A model generated the notes under the pieces. The model was not told the origin of the DNA and did not search any database. It saw only the letters and a list, made by a program, of their open reading frames with translations. From Planctomycetaceae bacterium (GTDB taxonomy: Bacteria; Planctomycetota; Planctomycetia; Planctomycetales; Planctomycetaceae): 64,000 bases of DNA. Shown piece by piece: positions 28,901 through 36,570 of this stretch (its first letter is position 1; each line of letters opens with the position of its first letter). The stretch spans positions 62,001-126,000 of the forward strand of contig JANSXP010000007.1 of assembly GCA_024742875.1 (NCBI GenBank), given 5' to 3'. Both the position numbers and the translations under genes were made by a program.

Positions 28901-29687
28901 TGCGATTCCCGGGGCGACCGGCTATCAGCTGTTCATTCGCACGCGTGATGCGTCCTTTGGTGACAGCGGCGATTTGGTCATCAACAACATTTCCGCCAGC
29001 GAGACCACATTCACTGTGGCACAGGATCTGCCTGCGGGCGCCATTCGCTGGTGGGTGCGGGCGACCAACTCGTTTGGTAACACTGGCTGGAGTGACGTGG
29101 GACTCACCGATGTGACGGCTCGCGCGGTGGTGCTGGAAGGCAATGCCAACACCATTGTCTGGTCGGAAGTCCAGGGAGCGGGCCGCTACATCCTGCACGT
29201 CGAAGATTTGGCCGGCAACGTCGTGATTCGTGAGAATCGCGTGCTCGGCACATCGTTCTCGCCAGACACCGCGCTGGCGTCCGGCGGTTATCGCACGTGG
29301 GTGAAAGCCATTGATGCCGTGTCCGATGCTTTCAACTCGGCCCCGTGGAGTTTCCGCTTTGACTTCACCGTGGCCAGTGTGGAAGACGGAGGATCGCAGG
29401 ATGCGGACGGCATTCCCCAGTTGCAGTCGGCTGTGGGAGAAACGCGGCTGGCGGTCGCGCCCGTGGTACGCGACCGTGACCATCAGGCACCTCCCACCCC
29501 GGCAGATTCCGTGGTGGATGCAGAGCAGGCTGATCAGTCGGTCGTCGATGCGGCCGCCCCTTCGAAACAGCCCGCTCCGTTGACGGCGTCACTGACGGAA
29601 GACGATCACGACTTCATCGATGTGCTGTTGTCGGACTCGCTTCGCCTTGCGTGGATTGCGGAGTTGGGGGAAACGTCCGTAAGCTGA
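25935..29687 (+). CDS. Large secreted RTX / spondin-domain / FnIII-like protein with LEPR-XLL motif
   Basis: A 1250-residue protein. Residues 59-68 (QFETRALLSA) match the LEPR-XLL motif near the start of big planctomycete secreted proteins. Then come Gly-Asp-rich RTX nonapeptide runs, which bind Ca2+ (about 190-230, 452-494 and 715-750; for example GGDGNDALIGGSGDDELRGG). They alternate with two near-identical domains (about 230-442 and 496-708) starting VTVTNLQTTDGALLTP, with YDFFNVGSAASGTLERLAED and a Glu-Ile-Pro-Ala-Asn-Thr-Ala segment, typical of Spondin_N. An Ig-like segment (about 790-875) and three FnIII-like segments of the form PTITWNAVDGAGSYEVWI follow. The likely role is an adhesive cell-surface or matrix protein. 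The start is uncertain; ATG codons at 25935 and 25995 are both possible. Confidence 0.85.
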   Translation: MAVAAASQVRPGSGSSLFCGMRNMPAGFLRSVVKSLSPHPRARKNRAPGRSLVPLRAEQFETRALLSAVSFNGGTLEFEADAGETDLVTVSAPDADTLRIDVGNGDAIVLDAAIAADPAFTLSNGDATLEIHVGAGGVVLTEADFLLGDGNDTLTFDSFTAGVDISADGGSGNDTISAAALSQSVVLVGGTGEDLLTGGDGNDALIGGSGDDELRGGGGNDNLIGGGQIEVTVTNLQTTDGALLTPFVLATQNDTYDFFNVGSAASGTLERLAEDGTTGPRIAAALGSGGVNEAVATPGGPLAPGESRTISLRADSLNNLTQFLSFASMVIPSNDAFIGNDNPQEIRLFDANGELIERVGAGAYFITGDDVYDAGTEVNDEIPANTAALAQAAPNTGVTENGVIAQHPGFQGSARLGGAVGNILTARPNADFTDGNPNIASIEITSNDGNDILIGGSGNDTIVGGDGNDTLIGGFGDDDLQGGDGDDTLVGGGQIEITVTNLQTADGALLTPFFLATTDGVYDFFDVGSAASASLESLAEDGATGGRITAALNSGGVNEAVATPGGPLAPGDSRTVTFYATSTNNLTRYLSFASMVIPSNDAFIGNDSPLEIDLFDAAGNLIQRVGDGAFVITGDDVYDAGTEVNDEIPANTAALAQAAPNTGVTENGVIAQHPGFQGSVRLGGAVGNILTARPNADFTDGNPNVASIQVGTTLDGNDTLDGTEGDDTLTGGAGNDMIIGGVGNDTVVVEGPTADYTVDGLTQISDTVADRDGVDSLDSVGVAQFSDDSFVLVEATPDGGVTTTTPIAFTFTFGDDVTGFDASDVSVVNGSVASVTAVDARTYTVEVTPFNAGAVQVSIAENVASNTDGFGNLAESVQVTSNVGVPVINSLGRFPGVRPTITWNAVDGAGSYEVWIARVAPGTSRILIGESIVSTNAFTPSADLAPALYRVWVRGQGGDWSTPVDFEVQPTLIGPVTPTFEQRPTFAWDAIPGATGYQLFIRTRDASFGDSGDLVINNISASETTFTVAQDLPAGAIRWWVRATNSFGNTGWSDVGLTDVTARAVVLEGNANTIVWSEVQGAGRYILHVEDLAGNVVIRENRVLGTSFSPDTALASGGYRTWVKAIDAVSDAFNSAPWSFRFDFTVASVEDGGSQDADGIPQLQSAVGETRLAVAPVVRDRDHQAPPTPADSVVDAEQADQSVVDAAAPSKQPAPLTASLTEDDHDFIDVLLSDSLRLAWIAELGETSVS
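26610..28058 (+). repeat. Internal tandem duplication, 798-bp period, in the RTX/spondin gene
   Basis: Copy 1 (26610-27260) and copy 2 (27408-28058) lie 798 bp (266 codons) apart and are alike over their whole length. They are nearly identical in the last 220 bp, for example GCGGGCACGGAAGTGAACG in both. Most differences are synonymous third-base changes, which points to a duplication kept under selection. Confidence 0.9.
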
Positions 29688-29738
29688 TACGTTTTTGATG
29701 TGGTCAGGCCTCGGCTTTGAACACCGTTGCAAATCAAA

Positions 29739-29772
29739 AACCCGGTCTGCCTGGCGGCAGGCTGGGTTTTTT
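29739..29772 (+). terminator. Rho-independent terminator after the RTX/spondin gene
   Basis: A 13-bp stem (29739-29751 with 29756-29768, two G-T wobbles), a 4-base loop TGGC and a T-tract at 29767-29772, about 50 bp after the stop codon. Confidence 0.85.
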
Positions 29773-29954
29773 GCTGAGTGGCCAAAAAACGGGCCGATTG
29801 GGGGAATCGGTGGCCTCACGGGCGCGACCCCGTCGTAAAATGGCACACCATCCGGTTTTCGCCGATACCTGTGGGCATGGGGCCGGTTAAATGCTGGAGA
29901 AGCCTCTTGTGGGGCCGTGTGGGGCCATTTCTGTGGGAACCGGGTGGACGCGTT

Positions 29955-30788
29955 ATGAAGACTGTTTTTGCCGGCACGATGCTGTTTGTACTGACCAGCA
30001 CCAGCACCGCCTCCGAAGGGCTGTTTGAACTGCTGGATGCCAATGGCGACGGAGTCGTGACGGCCGAGGAAATCTCGCCCGCACAGCGTCCGTATTTTGT
30101 CCGCGCCCTTCGCGTGTCCGACCGCAATGAAGACGGCGCTTTGACGCGTGCCGAGCTGCAGACAGCCACCACAGACCCGCAGCGCACGCAGATTGCGACC
30201 GGTCAGAATCGCCTCCGCAACGCGGGCAGTTTTGACCCGGCTCGCTTTGATGCAAATAAAGATGGCAAGCTGGCGAAAACTGAGATTCCCGTTTATCTGA
30301 GATCACGCATGGCGCCGCTGTACGAGCGATTCGGCACCGAAGAAATTGCCATCGCTGATCTCAAGCGAGTACTCAGCTACACATCCGGAACTTCCGGCAA
30401 GTCGGCCGGCAATAACAAACAGGCCACCCGAAACGAAAAAGACATGTCCGACAAAGACAGCATGTCGATGCGGCGTGCGAATGATCGGCAGCCGTCATCT
30501 CAGCCCGCAGGTCGTGAGGCGGGATCTCGTATGGAGCAATTCCGCCAACAGATGCAGCAGCGTCAGCAGGGCCGCCGTCCAGCGGGCCGCAGTCCGGCGG
30601 GCGGGTCTTCTGCGGAGACGTTCAAACGTATGGACCGGGATGGTGATGGAAAACTGTCAGGCCGTGAAATTCCCGAGCGGATGAAAAACGCGATGCGGCG
30701 GTTCGATCGCAACTCTGATCAGGCGCTCAGTGAGGCGGAATTCAAGGCCATGGCGGAGAATTACCGTCGTCAGCTGGGTGGCAAATAG
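29955..30788 (+). CDS. Secreted EF-hand protein
   Basis: A 277-residue protein from the ATG at 29955, with a signal peptide (KTVFAGTMLFVLTSTSTAS). It has about five EF-hand loops of the D-x-N/D-x-D-G type: DANGDGVVTAEE and DRNEDGALTRAE in the first pair, DANKDGKLAKTE, and near the C-terminus DRDGDGKLSGRE and DRNSDQALSEAE. The last lacks the central Gly. The middle 80 residues are basic and Gln/Arg-rich (QQMQQRQQGRRPAGR) and probably disordered. Ca2+ binding outside the cytoplasm is likely; a partner is unknown. It follows the calcium-binding RTX protein, though a terminator separates them. Confidence 0.85.
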   Translation: MKTVFAGTMLFVLTSTSTASEGLFELLDANGDGVVTAEEISPAQRPYFVRALRVSDRNEDGALTRAELQTATTDPQRTQIATGQNRLRNAGSFDPARFDANKDGKLAKTEIPVYLRSRMAPLYERFGTEEIAIADLKRVLSYTSGTSGKSAGNNKQATRNEKDMSDKDSMSMRRANDRQPSSQPAGREAGSRMEQFRQQMQQRQQGRRPAGRSPAGGSSAETFKRMDRDGDGKLSGREIPERMKNAMRRFDRNSDQALSEAEFKAMAENYRRQLGGK

Positions 30789-30895
30789 CGACGGCAAAGT
30801 AAGGATTGCCATCGCAGCGGGCCCATCTTTGCGGAGCATCCTTGTGGCCCTGTCTGCGAATCCCGCGCCTGCTCATCCGTCTCAGGCGGCCGCTC

Positions 30896-32365
30896 TCAGG
30901 CGGCCCGTAGGAGTCGCGACTGGCCTGACAGGCTAATCCAGCGAGAGATTTCACGCGCATCGGGCGCTGAGCTGTCGCGAATAATCCGTTGGCCCTGTGA
31001 CGTGGCAGCAAGATCTGTGATCTGTTTCAGCAGGCGATCCGCATTGGCTGTTTGCAGTTCTTCCGGCCGAGTGATGCCCACTTCCACCAGCAACTGAGCG
31101 TCGTGTCCCCGCAGGCCGGGGACGCGGCACATCAGAATGGACTGATTCTGCCATTTGGTGAACAGCTCCGCGGTGATCCACCGCTGGTCCAGTTGGTCGG
31201 CGGCATCGTCGGCAATGGCATCCACCAGATCAGCCACGGTGAGAATCTCGATCCGTTCCAAACGCTTCGCCGTTTTGGGACCAATCGATGGCGCGTCCAC
31301 CACAGGACTGTCCAGCTGCAGATGAAAGGGCGTACGCTCGGGTATGCGAATGGGTGTCGCTGGAGGAGGTTCGTCTGTGCGGTCCAGCGGCGGCTGATGC
31401 TGGCCGCCCGCTTTGCGGATCGGCTGGCGGTCCAGTTCTTCCACGGCGATCCCCAGAACTTCTTCTGCGTGCGCCTGCCGAATGGTCCGGTCGTCAGCCG
31501 GCAGTGTTCTGATCACCTTGCCGGTGGCCTGCAGTTCTTCCCAGATGCGTTTGACGGTGTCCCGGTCCCGGCGATCCCCCAGTTTTCTGGTGATCCAAAA
31601 CAGGGGCGTGGACAGTCCCGACAGCACGGTGGCCACACTCAGTGATCGTCGCGGCGGCGAGACACCAGCGTCCGCGATGCCCTGATCAAGCACAAACGCC
31701 AGGGCTTTGATGCACTCGCCCAGCAGGCCTGCCAGACTGGCTCGACTGACGTCATCAAAACCACTGGCCGCATCGGACTTCCCCAGAGCCGGGTCGTAGT
31801 GGTCAATCATCACGTCATAGTGCGCGTGAGCTTTTTGTGCTCCGTCGATAATCAGCAGCGGCAGCCAGTCAGCAGAGTCCGCGGTTTCCGGCGGTTTCCA
31901 GTTCTGCAGCCCCCGGGCCCCTTCCACACTGGCCACCAGCTGTTCGTAAATTTTTGCCGTACCCCATTCGATAAACCGGTGAACCTGTCCCTCATCTTCC
32001 GTCTGCCCGGTGTGCAGTGGCATGAAGGGGTCTGAGATGTAGTGGCTCAGTACACCCGCACAATAAACGGCGCGGGGCCAGTCCTGTTGCTGCAGGCGAT
32101 CCACGTACCGCTGGTACCACGTTTCTGCCGTGGGCACCGCACCGCCCCAGAAGTTGTCTGCCACATGCAGCACGTGATTGCGGAAATCGCGAAACTTCTT
32201 ATCCGGCGCCTTGGCACCATCCAGAAACAGCTGCACCTGAGACAAAAACAGTCGCTGCCAGTCTTCCGCAGGACTGCAGCGCAAATAACGCAGCGCGTCC
32301 ATCACCAGTTTATGGTGGGTGCTGGTACACTTTTGAGCATAAAGAACGCGAAACAGCAGATTCAT
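30896..32365 (-). CDS. Zinc-dependent phospholipase C-like domain fused to DUF4332
   Basis: A 489-residue protein from the ATG at 32363-32365 (an ATG at 32408-32410 is the alternative). Residues 1-170 resemble zinc phospholipase C/S1-P1 nucleases: THHKLVMDAL, FRNHVLHVADNF, then LSHYISDPFMPLHTG and VHRFIEWG. These reproduce the H-x3-D-x5-H and H-x3-E metal-ligand spacing of bacterial PLC. The last 130 residues are DUF4332, a helix-hairpin-helix-like module (PSIGPKTAKRLERIEILTVA; VPGLRGHDAQLLVEVGI). No signal peptide is seen, which is unusual for a PLC relative. It is divergent from rtcA. The function is unknown; a lipid or nucleic-acid phosphoesterase is possible. Confidence 0.75.
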   Translation of the reverse strand: MNLLFRVLYAQKCTSTHHKLVMDALRYLRCSPAEDWQRLFLSQVQLFLDGAKAPDKKFRDFRNHVLHVADNFWGGAVPTAETWYQRYVDRLQQQDWPRAVYCAGVLSHYISDPFMPLHTGQTEDEGQVHRFIEWGTAKIYEQLVASVEGARGLQNWKPPETADSADWLPLLIIDGAQKAHAHYDVMIDHYDPALGKSDAASGFDDVSRASLAGLLGECIKALAFVLDQGIADAGVSPPRRSLSVATVLSGLSTPLFWITRKLGDRRDRDTVKRIWEELQATGKVIRTLPADDRTIRQAHAEEVLGIAVEELDRQPIRKAGGQHQPPLDRTDEPPPATPIRIPERTPFHLQLDSPVVDAPSIGPKTAKRLERIEILTVADLVDAIADDAADQLDQRWITAELFTKWQNQSILMCRVPGLRGHDAQLLVEVGITRPEELQTANADRLLKQITDLAATSQGQRIIRDSSAPDAREISRWISLSGQSRLLRAA

Positions 32366-32613
32366 GCCCGCACTTTCGGACACGTCCCCGGAGCAGACAA
32401 GAGGAATCATCGCACCGTGGCGGATGAGTGACTGCCGGAACCGCAGAATGTGCAGGAGCCGACAGTCAGGCGAGATCCTGTGCTCATTTGGTGGCAGGTC
32501 GTGCCGAAGATGGCCCGGCACTGCTGTGAACCTGATGCAAACGGCGTGTGTCCGTCGGACCTGATCGCAGATTCCCCGCGTTTTCAGTTGTCGGTACTTC
32601 AAGGTGTCAACTC

Positions 32614-33663
32614 ATGCACAATCTCATCTCCATCGATGGCTCGCAGGGCGAAGGCGGCGGGCAGATTGTGCGCTCCTCGCTGGCACTGTCTGCCATCACC
32701 GGCGCGGCGGTCGAGATCAGTCGTATTCGTGCCGGACGCCCGAAACCCGGGCTTGCTCGTCAGCATCTCACGTCAGCGCGGGCCGCTGCGCGAGTGTGCA
32801 ACGGACAGCTGGAAGGTGATGAACTGGGCAGTCAGCGGCTGCTGCTGCGGCCCGGTCCGGTGACCGGAGGACACTATGAGTTTCAGGTGGGATCGGCCGG
32901 CAGTGCGATGCTCGTCCTGCAGACCGTACTGCCTGTGCTGCTGAACGCCGATCAGCCGTCTGTCGTGCAGCTGGAAGGCGGCACGCACAATCCCATGGCG
33001 CCACCGTTCGATTTTCTGCAGCGCGCCTTCCTGCCGCTGATTAATCGCATGGGGCCGACCGTCTCTGTGGAGTTGCATCGCGCCGGCTTTTATCCGGCGG
33101 GCGGCGGCCAGGTGACCCTGCACGTGGAACCACGGCCACTGTCCGGTTTCGATCTGCTGCAGCGGGGCAAACGCGTCCATCGTCAGATCACCGCCGTGGT
33201 GGCCAATCTGCCGGGCAACATTGCCCGACGGGAAGTGGACGTGGCGCGACGCAAGCTCAACTGGACGGAAGCGGAGTGTCGACAAAGAACGGTCGAGTCC
33301 AACGGGCCGGGAAACGTGGTCTGGGCCGAAATGGCCTACGAGCACACCACCGAAGTGTTCACGGCTTTCGGAGAGAAAGGCGTTCCGGCAGAACAGGTGG
33401 TCAATCGACTCGTGCGATCCATCCGTCGATGGATGAAGCATGAAGCGCCGGTGGGCCCCCATCTGGCTGATCAGCTCATGCTGCCGCTGGCCCTGTCGGC
33501 TCATCAAAACGCGGGTGCTGTTTCCGGCGGTCGTTTCCGCACGACAGAGCTGACGCAGCACGCGTGGACGCACCGCGATATCCTGCAGACGTTCCTGAAC
33601 GTTGCCATCGATGTAGAGGGTGAGCATCGCGAGTGCGAGGTCGTGATCCGACCGTCGCATTAG
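32614..33663 (+). CDS. rtcA: RNA 3'-terminal phosphate cyclase
   Basis: A 349-residue RtcA from the ATG at 32614, with AAGGTG upstream. It converts RNA 3'-phosphate ends to 2',3'-cyclic phosphates using ATP through a covalent His-AMP. Family motifs are ISIDGSQGEGGGQIVRSSLA at the N-terminus, RAGRPKPGLARQHLT, GSAGSAMLVLQTVLP, GGTHNPMAPPFDFLQ and the C-terminal GPHLADQLMLPLAL. The nucleophile is the His of ELTQHAWTH. No rtcB or rtcR is adjacent, so the usual rtcBA operon is absent. It is divergent from the PLC-DUF4332 gene. Confidence 0.95.
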   Translation: MHNLISIDGSQGEGGGQIVRSSLALSAITGAAVEISRIRAGRPKPGLARQHLTSARAAARVCNGQLEGDELGSQRLLLRPGPVTGGHYEFQVGSAGSAMLVLQTVLPVLLNADQPSVVQLEGGTHNPMAPPFDFLQRAFLPLINRMGPTVSVELHRAGFYPAGGGQVTLHVEPRPLSGFDLLQRGKRVHRQITAVVANLPGNIARREVDVARRKLNWTEAECRQRTVESNGPGNVVWAEMAYEHTTEVFTAFGEKGVPAEQVVNRLVRSIRRWMKHEAPVGPHLADQLMLPLALSAHQNAGAVSGGRFRTTELTQHAWTHRDILQTFLNVAIDVEGEHRECEVVIRPSH

Positions 33664-33730
33664 TCCGTGGGCCCGAGCGCGGTCCCGAGCGTGGGCCAGG
33701 ACGCTGGACGCCAGGATCAGTCGCCCAGCG

Positions 33731-34270
33731 TCAAACGCCGAATACATCACGTCCCATCAGGTGGCTGTCGTAGTAGACTTCGCCAACCGACATGGCCCGC
33801 TTCACCGTGCCTTCGCGTTCAAACCCCATGCGCTCATAGAGGGCAATCGCGCGGCTGTTGTCGACCCGCACGTGCAGCTGCAGTCGGTTGATTTCGGCGT
33901 GAGCTTCGGCCCAGCTGATCAGATGCTGCATCAGCTTCGTGCCGATCCCCCGACTCCAGTGACTTTTGGCAACGGACAGCCCCAGCTCACCCGTGTGGCT
34001 GACACGAGGCCTTGTGCCGCCGGAAAAATTGACCGTCCCCACTACACGATCACTATCCAGCGCAATGAAATAGATGCGGTTGGAGGCCTCCAGAGAGGAA
34101 CGCAGAAAGCTGGCTTCTTCTTCCTCGGTCAGTTCAAACTCGCCAGGGCCAAAGCTGAGGAAGTCTGACTCGTGACTGATCTGGTGGACATACTGCAGCA
34201 GATCGGCCGCATCCTCGGGCAAAGCTTCACGGATGACAAAGTCGTCACAGTCTGTGGGGAGGACTGTCAT
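33731..34270 (-). CDS. GNAT-family N-acetyltransferase (RimL/PhnO-like)
   Basis: A 179-residue single-domain GNAT from the ATG at 34268-34270. Visible are FVIREALPEDAADLLQYVHQ, the strand RVVGTVNFSGGTRP, ELGLSVAKSHWSRGIGTKLM with the R-G-x-G-T acetyl-CoA loop, and NSRAIALYERMGFEREGTVK close to the end. The last segment is typical of acetyltransferases acting on amino groups of proteins or small molecules. It lies 107 bp downstream of the prolyl oligopeptidase gene, behind a hairpin, so it probably has its own promoter. Confidence 0.9.
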   Translation of the reverse strand: MTVLPTDCDDFVIREALPEDAADLLQYVHQISHESDFLSFGPGEFELTEEEEASFLRSSLEASNRIYFIALDSDRVVGTVNFSGGTRPRVSHTGELGLSVAKSHWSRGIGTKLMQHLISWAEAHAEINRLQLHVRVDNSRAIALYERMGFEREGTVKRAMSVGEVYYDSHLMGRDVFGV

Positions 34271-34305
34271 GGGCCGTCTTTCCTGGTTCAAAATTGCCAA
34301 TGCAG

Positions 34306-34336
34306 AAAGGGGTGTGTCACTGCGACACACCCCTTT
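34306..34336 (-). terminator. Strong hairpin after the prolyl oligopeptidase gene
   Basis: A perfect 13-bp stem (AAAGGGGTGTGTC at 34306-34318 with its complement at 34324-34336) and a 5-base loop. On the minus strand only three T follow, so it is a stable hairpin with a weak U-tract, and may act as a terminator or mRNA 3'-end stabiliser. Confidence 0.65.
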
Positions 34337-34377
34337 GAACTGCGGTTCGCTGACAGCAGCGAACGGATGTCCCACGT

Positions 34378-36510
34378 CTATTCGAGGGAGAAATCCAGAT
34401 TCTTCGCCAGAAAGGCCCACTGATCAGCCACCTCTTCGATGATCTTGGCCGTCGGCTTGCCGGATCCGTGTCCCGCCCGCGTTTCGATGCGGATCAGTGT
34501 CGGCGCGGTGCCCGACTGACTGGCCTGCAGCTGCGCGGCGAATTTGAAGCTGTGCCCGGGCACTACACGGTCGTCCGTGTCGGCTGTGGTCACCAGCGTG
34601 GCCGGATACTGCACGCCGCCTTTCAGGTTGTGATAAGGTGAGTACTTCACGAGTGCGGCAAACTCTTCCGGATCGTCGGCACAGCCATAGTCGTCCGTCC
34701 AGAATCGCCCGGCCGTGAATTGATGAAATCGCAGCATGTCCATCACGCCCACAGCCGGCAGGCAGGCCCCATACAGGTCCGGGCGCTGCGTCAGGCAGGC
34801 TCCCACCAGCAGTCCACCGTTGCTGCCTCCCTGGATGGCCAGCTTTTTCGGTGACGTGTATTTGCTGTCAATCAGCCATTCGGCGGCCGCAATAAAGTCA
34901 TCAAACACGTTTTGTTTTTGCAGTTTGGTGCCCGCTTTGTGCCAGGGCTCGCCGTACTCGCCACCTCCACGCAGGTTGGCCATGGCAAACACGCCCCCCA
35001 TTTCCATCCATGACAGACGCGACACGCTGAATCGCGGCAGCAAAGAAATGTTGAATCCACCGTAGCCGTACAGCAGCGTGGGATTGGTGCCATCCAGTTC
35101 CAGCCCCCTGCGGTGGCAAATGAACATAGGCACTTTGGTGCCGTCTTTGCTGGTGTAAAAGACCTGTTTGGTTTCATACTCGTCGGGATTGAACTTCACG
35201 GCCGCCTGACGCAGCAGCGTGCTCTTTCCGGTCTTCATGTCGTACCGATAGGTGCTCGGTGGCGTGGCGAAACTGCTGAAGCTGTAAAACGTCTCTGTGT
35301 CTTCGCGCTTGCCGCCAAAGCCGGACGCCGAACCAATACCGGGAAACTCGACGTCTCGCACGAACTCACCCTGCATGTTGTAAAGTCGCACCTGAGTTCG
35401 CGCGTCCTTCAGATAGCGGCCCACGATCATGTCACCCACGATGCCGGCGCTGGTGAGCGTGTCTTTGGTTTCCGGGACGATTTCGACCCAGTTTTCCCGG
35501 TCTGGCTTTGTCAGGTCGATCCCGATGATCCGACGTAGCGGCGCGTCCAGGTTGGTCTGAAACATGAGCAGGCTGCCCTGGTTGCCGACAAAACTGTACT
35601 CGTATTCAAAGTTGTCGATCAGCGCGACCGGTTTGGCGTCGGCGTCTTTCAGGTTCTGCGTGTACACACGATACCGATCATCGGTGCCCTTCCAGACGGT
35701 GAGGATCAGGTAATTTCCGTCTTCGGACACCTCCGCGTTGAACCCCCACTCCGGTTCGTCGGGGCGTTCGTACACCAGACGGTCTTCCGCCTGCGGCGTG
35801 CCCACCACGTGGTAGAACACCTTCTGATTGAGATTGAGTGACTGAAACTCGCCCCCTTCCTGGGGTTCGTCATAGCGAGAATAGTAGAAGCCTTTGCTGT
35901 CCGGGGTCCATGCGATGCCGCTGAACTTGATCCACTTCAGTTCGTCATCCAGCAGTTTGCGGGAGGCGACTTCCATGATCCGCCAGGTTCGCCAGTCAGA
36001 ACCGCCGTCCTGAATGCCGTAGGCCGCGTAGCGACCATCGTCGCTCATTTCCGTGCCGGACAGAGCGACGGTGCCATCTTTGGACCACGTGTTGGGATCG
36101 ATCAGGACTTCCGGCTCGGCCTCCAGCGATTCCTGCATGTACAGCACACTCTGGTTCTGCAGTCCGTCATTGCGGAAAAAGTAATAGCGGCCCCCTTCTT
36201 TGGACGGGGCACTGATCTTCTCGTAGTTCCACAGTTCTGTGATGCGTTTTTCCACCGCGTCACGGCCCGGGATCTTCTTCAGATAGTCAAACGTCAGCTT
36301 GTTCTGAGCTTCGACCCAGGCGGCCACTTCGTCCGACTCACGAACGTCGTCTTCCAGCCAGCGATAGGGATCTTCCACGGTGGTGCCGTGAAAGTCGTCG
36401 ACCTGATCGACCGTTTTTGTCGTGGGATACACAAGATTGTCCTCTGCAGTCAGACGGCCCGGCAGCAGAGAGCTGACTGCCAGCAGCAGGATGCCAGGAG
36501 TAAATCGCAT
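34378..36510 (-). CDS. Secreted prolyl oligopeptidase (S9A family)
   Basis: A 710-residue serine peptidase. The ATG at 36508-36510 has GGAG seven bases upstream and opens a signal peptide (RFTPGILLLAVSSLLPG). The N-terminal seven-blade propeller starts YPTTKTVDQVDDFHGTTVED and DPYRWLEDD. The catalytic triad is visible: Ser in IQGGSNGGLLVGACLTQRP, Asp in TTADTDDRVVPGHSFK and His in ETRAGHGSGKPTAK. The family cleaves after Pro in peptides shorter than about 30 residues; the signal peptide suggests action in the periplasm. It follows the M16 peptidase gene by 60 bp, which suggests a peptide-degrading operon. Confidence 0.95.
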   Translation of the reverse strand: MRFTPGILLLAVSSLLPGRLTAEDNLVYPTTKTVDQVDDFHGTTVEDPYRWLEDDVRESDEVAAWVEAQNKLTFDYLKKIPGRDAVEKRITELWNYEKISAPSKEGGRYYFFRNDGLQNQSVLYMQESLEAEPEVLIDPNTWSKDGTVALSGTEMSDDGRYAAYGIQDGGSDWRTWRIMEVASRKLLDDELKWIKFSGIAWTPDSKGFYYSRYDEPQEGGEFQSLNLNQKVFYHVVGTPQAEDRLVYERPDEPEWGFNAEVSEDGNYLILTVWKGTDDRYRVYTQNLKDADAKPVALIDNFEYEYSFVGNQGSLLMFQTNLDAPLRRIIGIDLTKPDRENWVEIVPETKDTLTSAGIVGDMIVGRYLKDARTQVRLYNMQGEFVRDVEFPGIGSASGFGGKREDTETFYSFSSFATPPSTYRYDMKTGKSTLLRQAAVKFNPDEYETKQVFYTSKDGTKVPMFICHRRGLELDGTNPTLLYGYGGFNISLLPRFSVSRLSWMEMGGVFAMANLRGGGEYGEPWHKAGTKLQKQNVFDDFIAAAEWLIDSKYTSPKKLAIQGGSNGGLLVGACLTQRPDLYGACLPAVGVMDMLRFHQFTAGRFWTDDYGCADDPEEFAALVKYSPYHNLKGGVQYPATLVTTADTDDRVVPGHSFKFAAQLQASQSGTAPTLIRIETRAGHGSGKPTAKIIEEVADQWAFLAKNLDFSLE

Positions 36511-36570
36511 AAAAACGCTCCGCAACGTTTGGTGGGAAACAGTGATAACAGATGAAAGTGGTTAACCAGC

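Noticed and set aside
26484-29483. A 999-codon open frame on the minus strand opposite the RTX/spondin gene
   Set aside because: Its codons are the mirror of the GC-rich repeat gene, its protein is His/Arg/Gln-rich with repeated blocks that only mirror the duplication, and the plus strand has recognisable domains.
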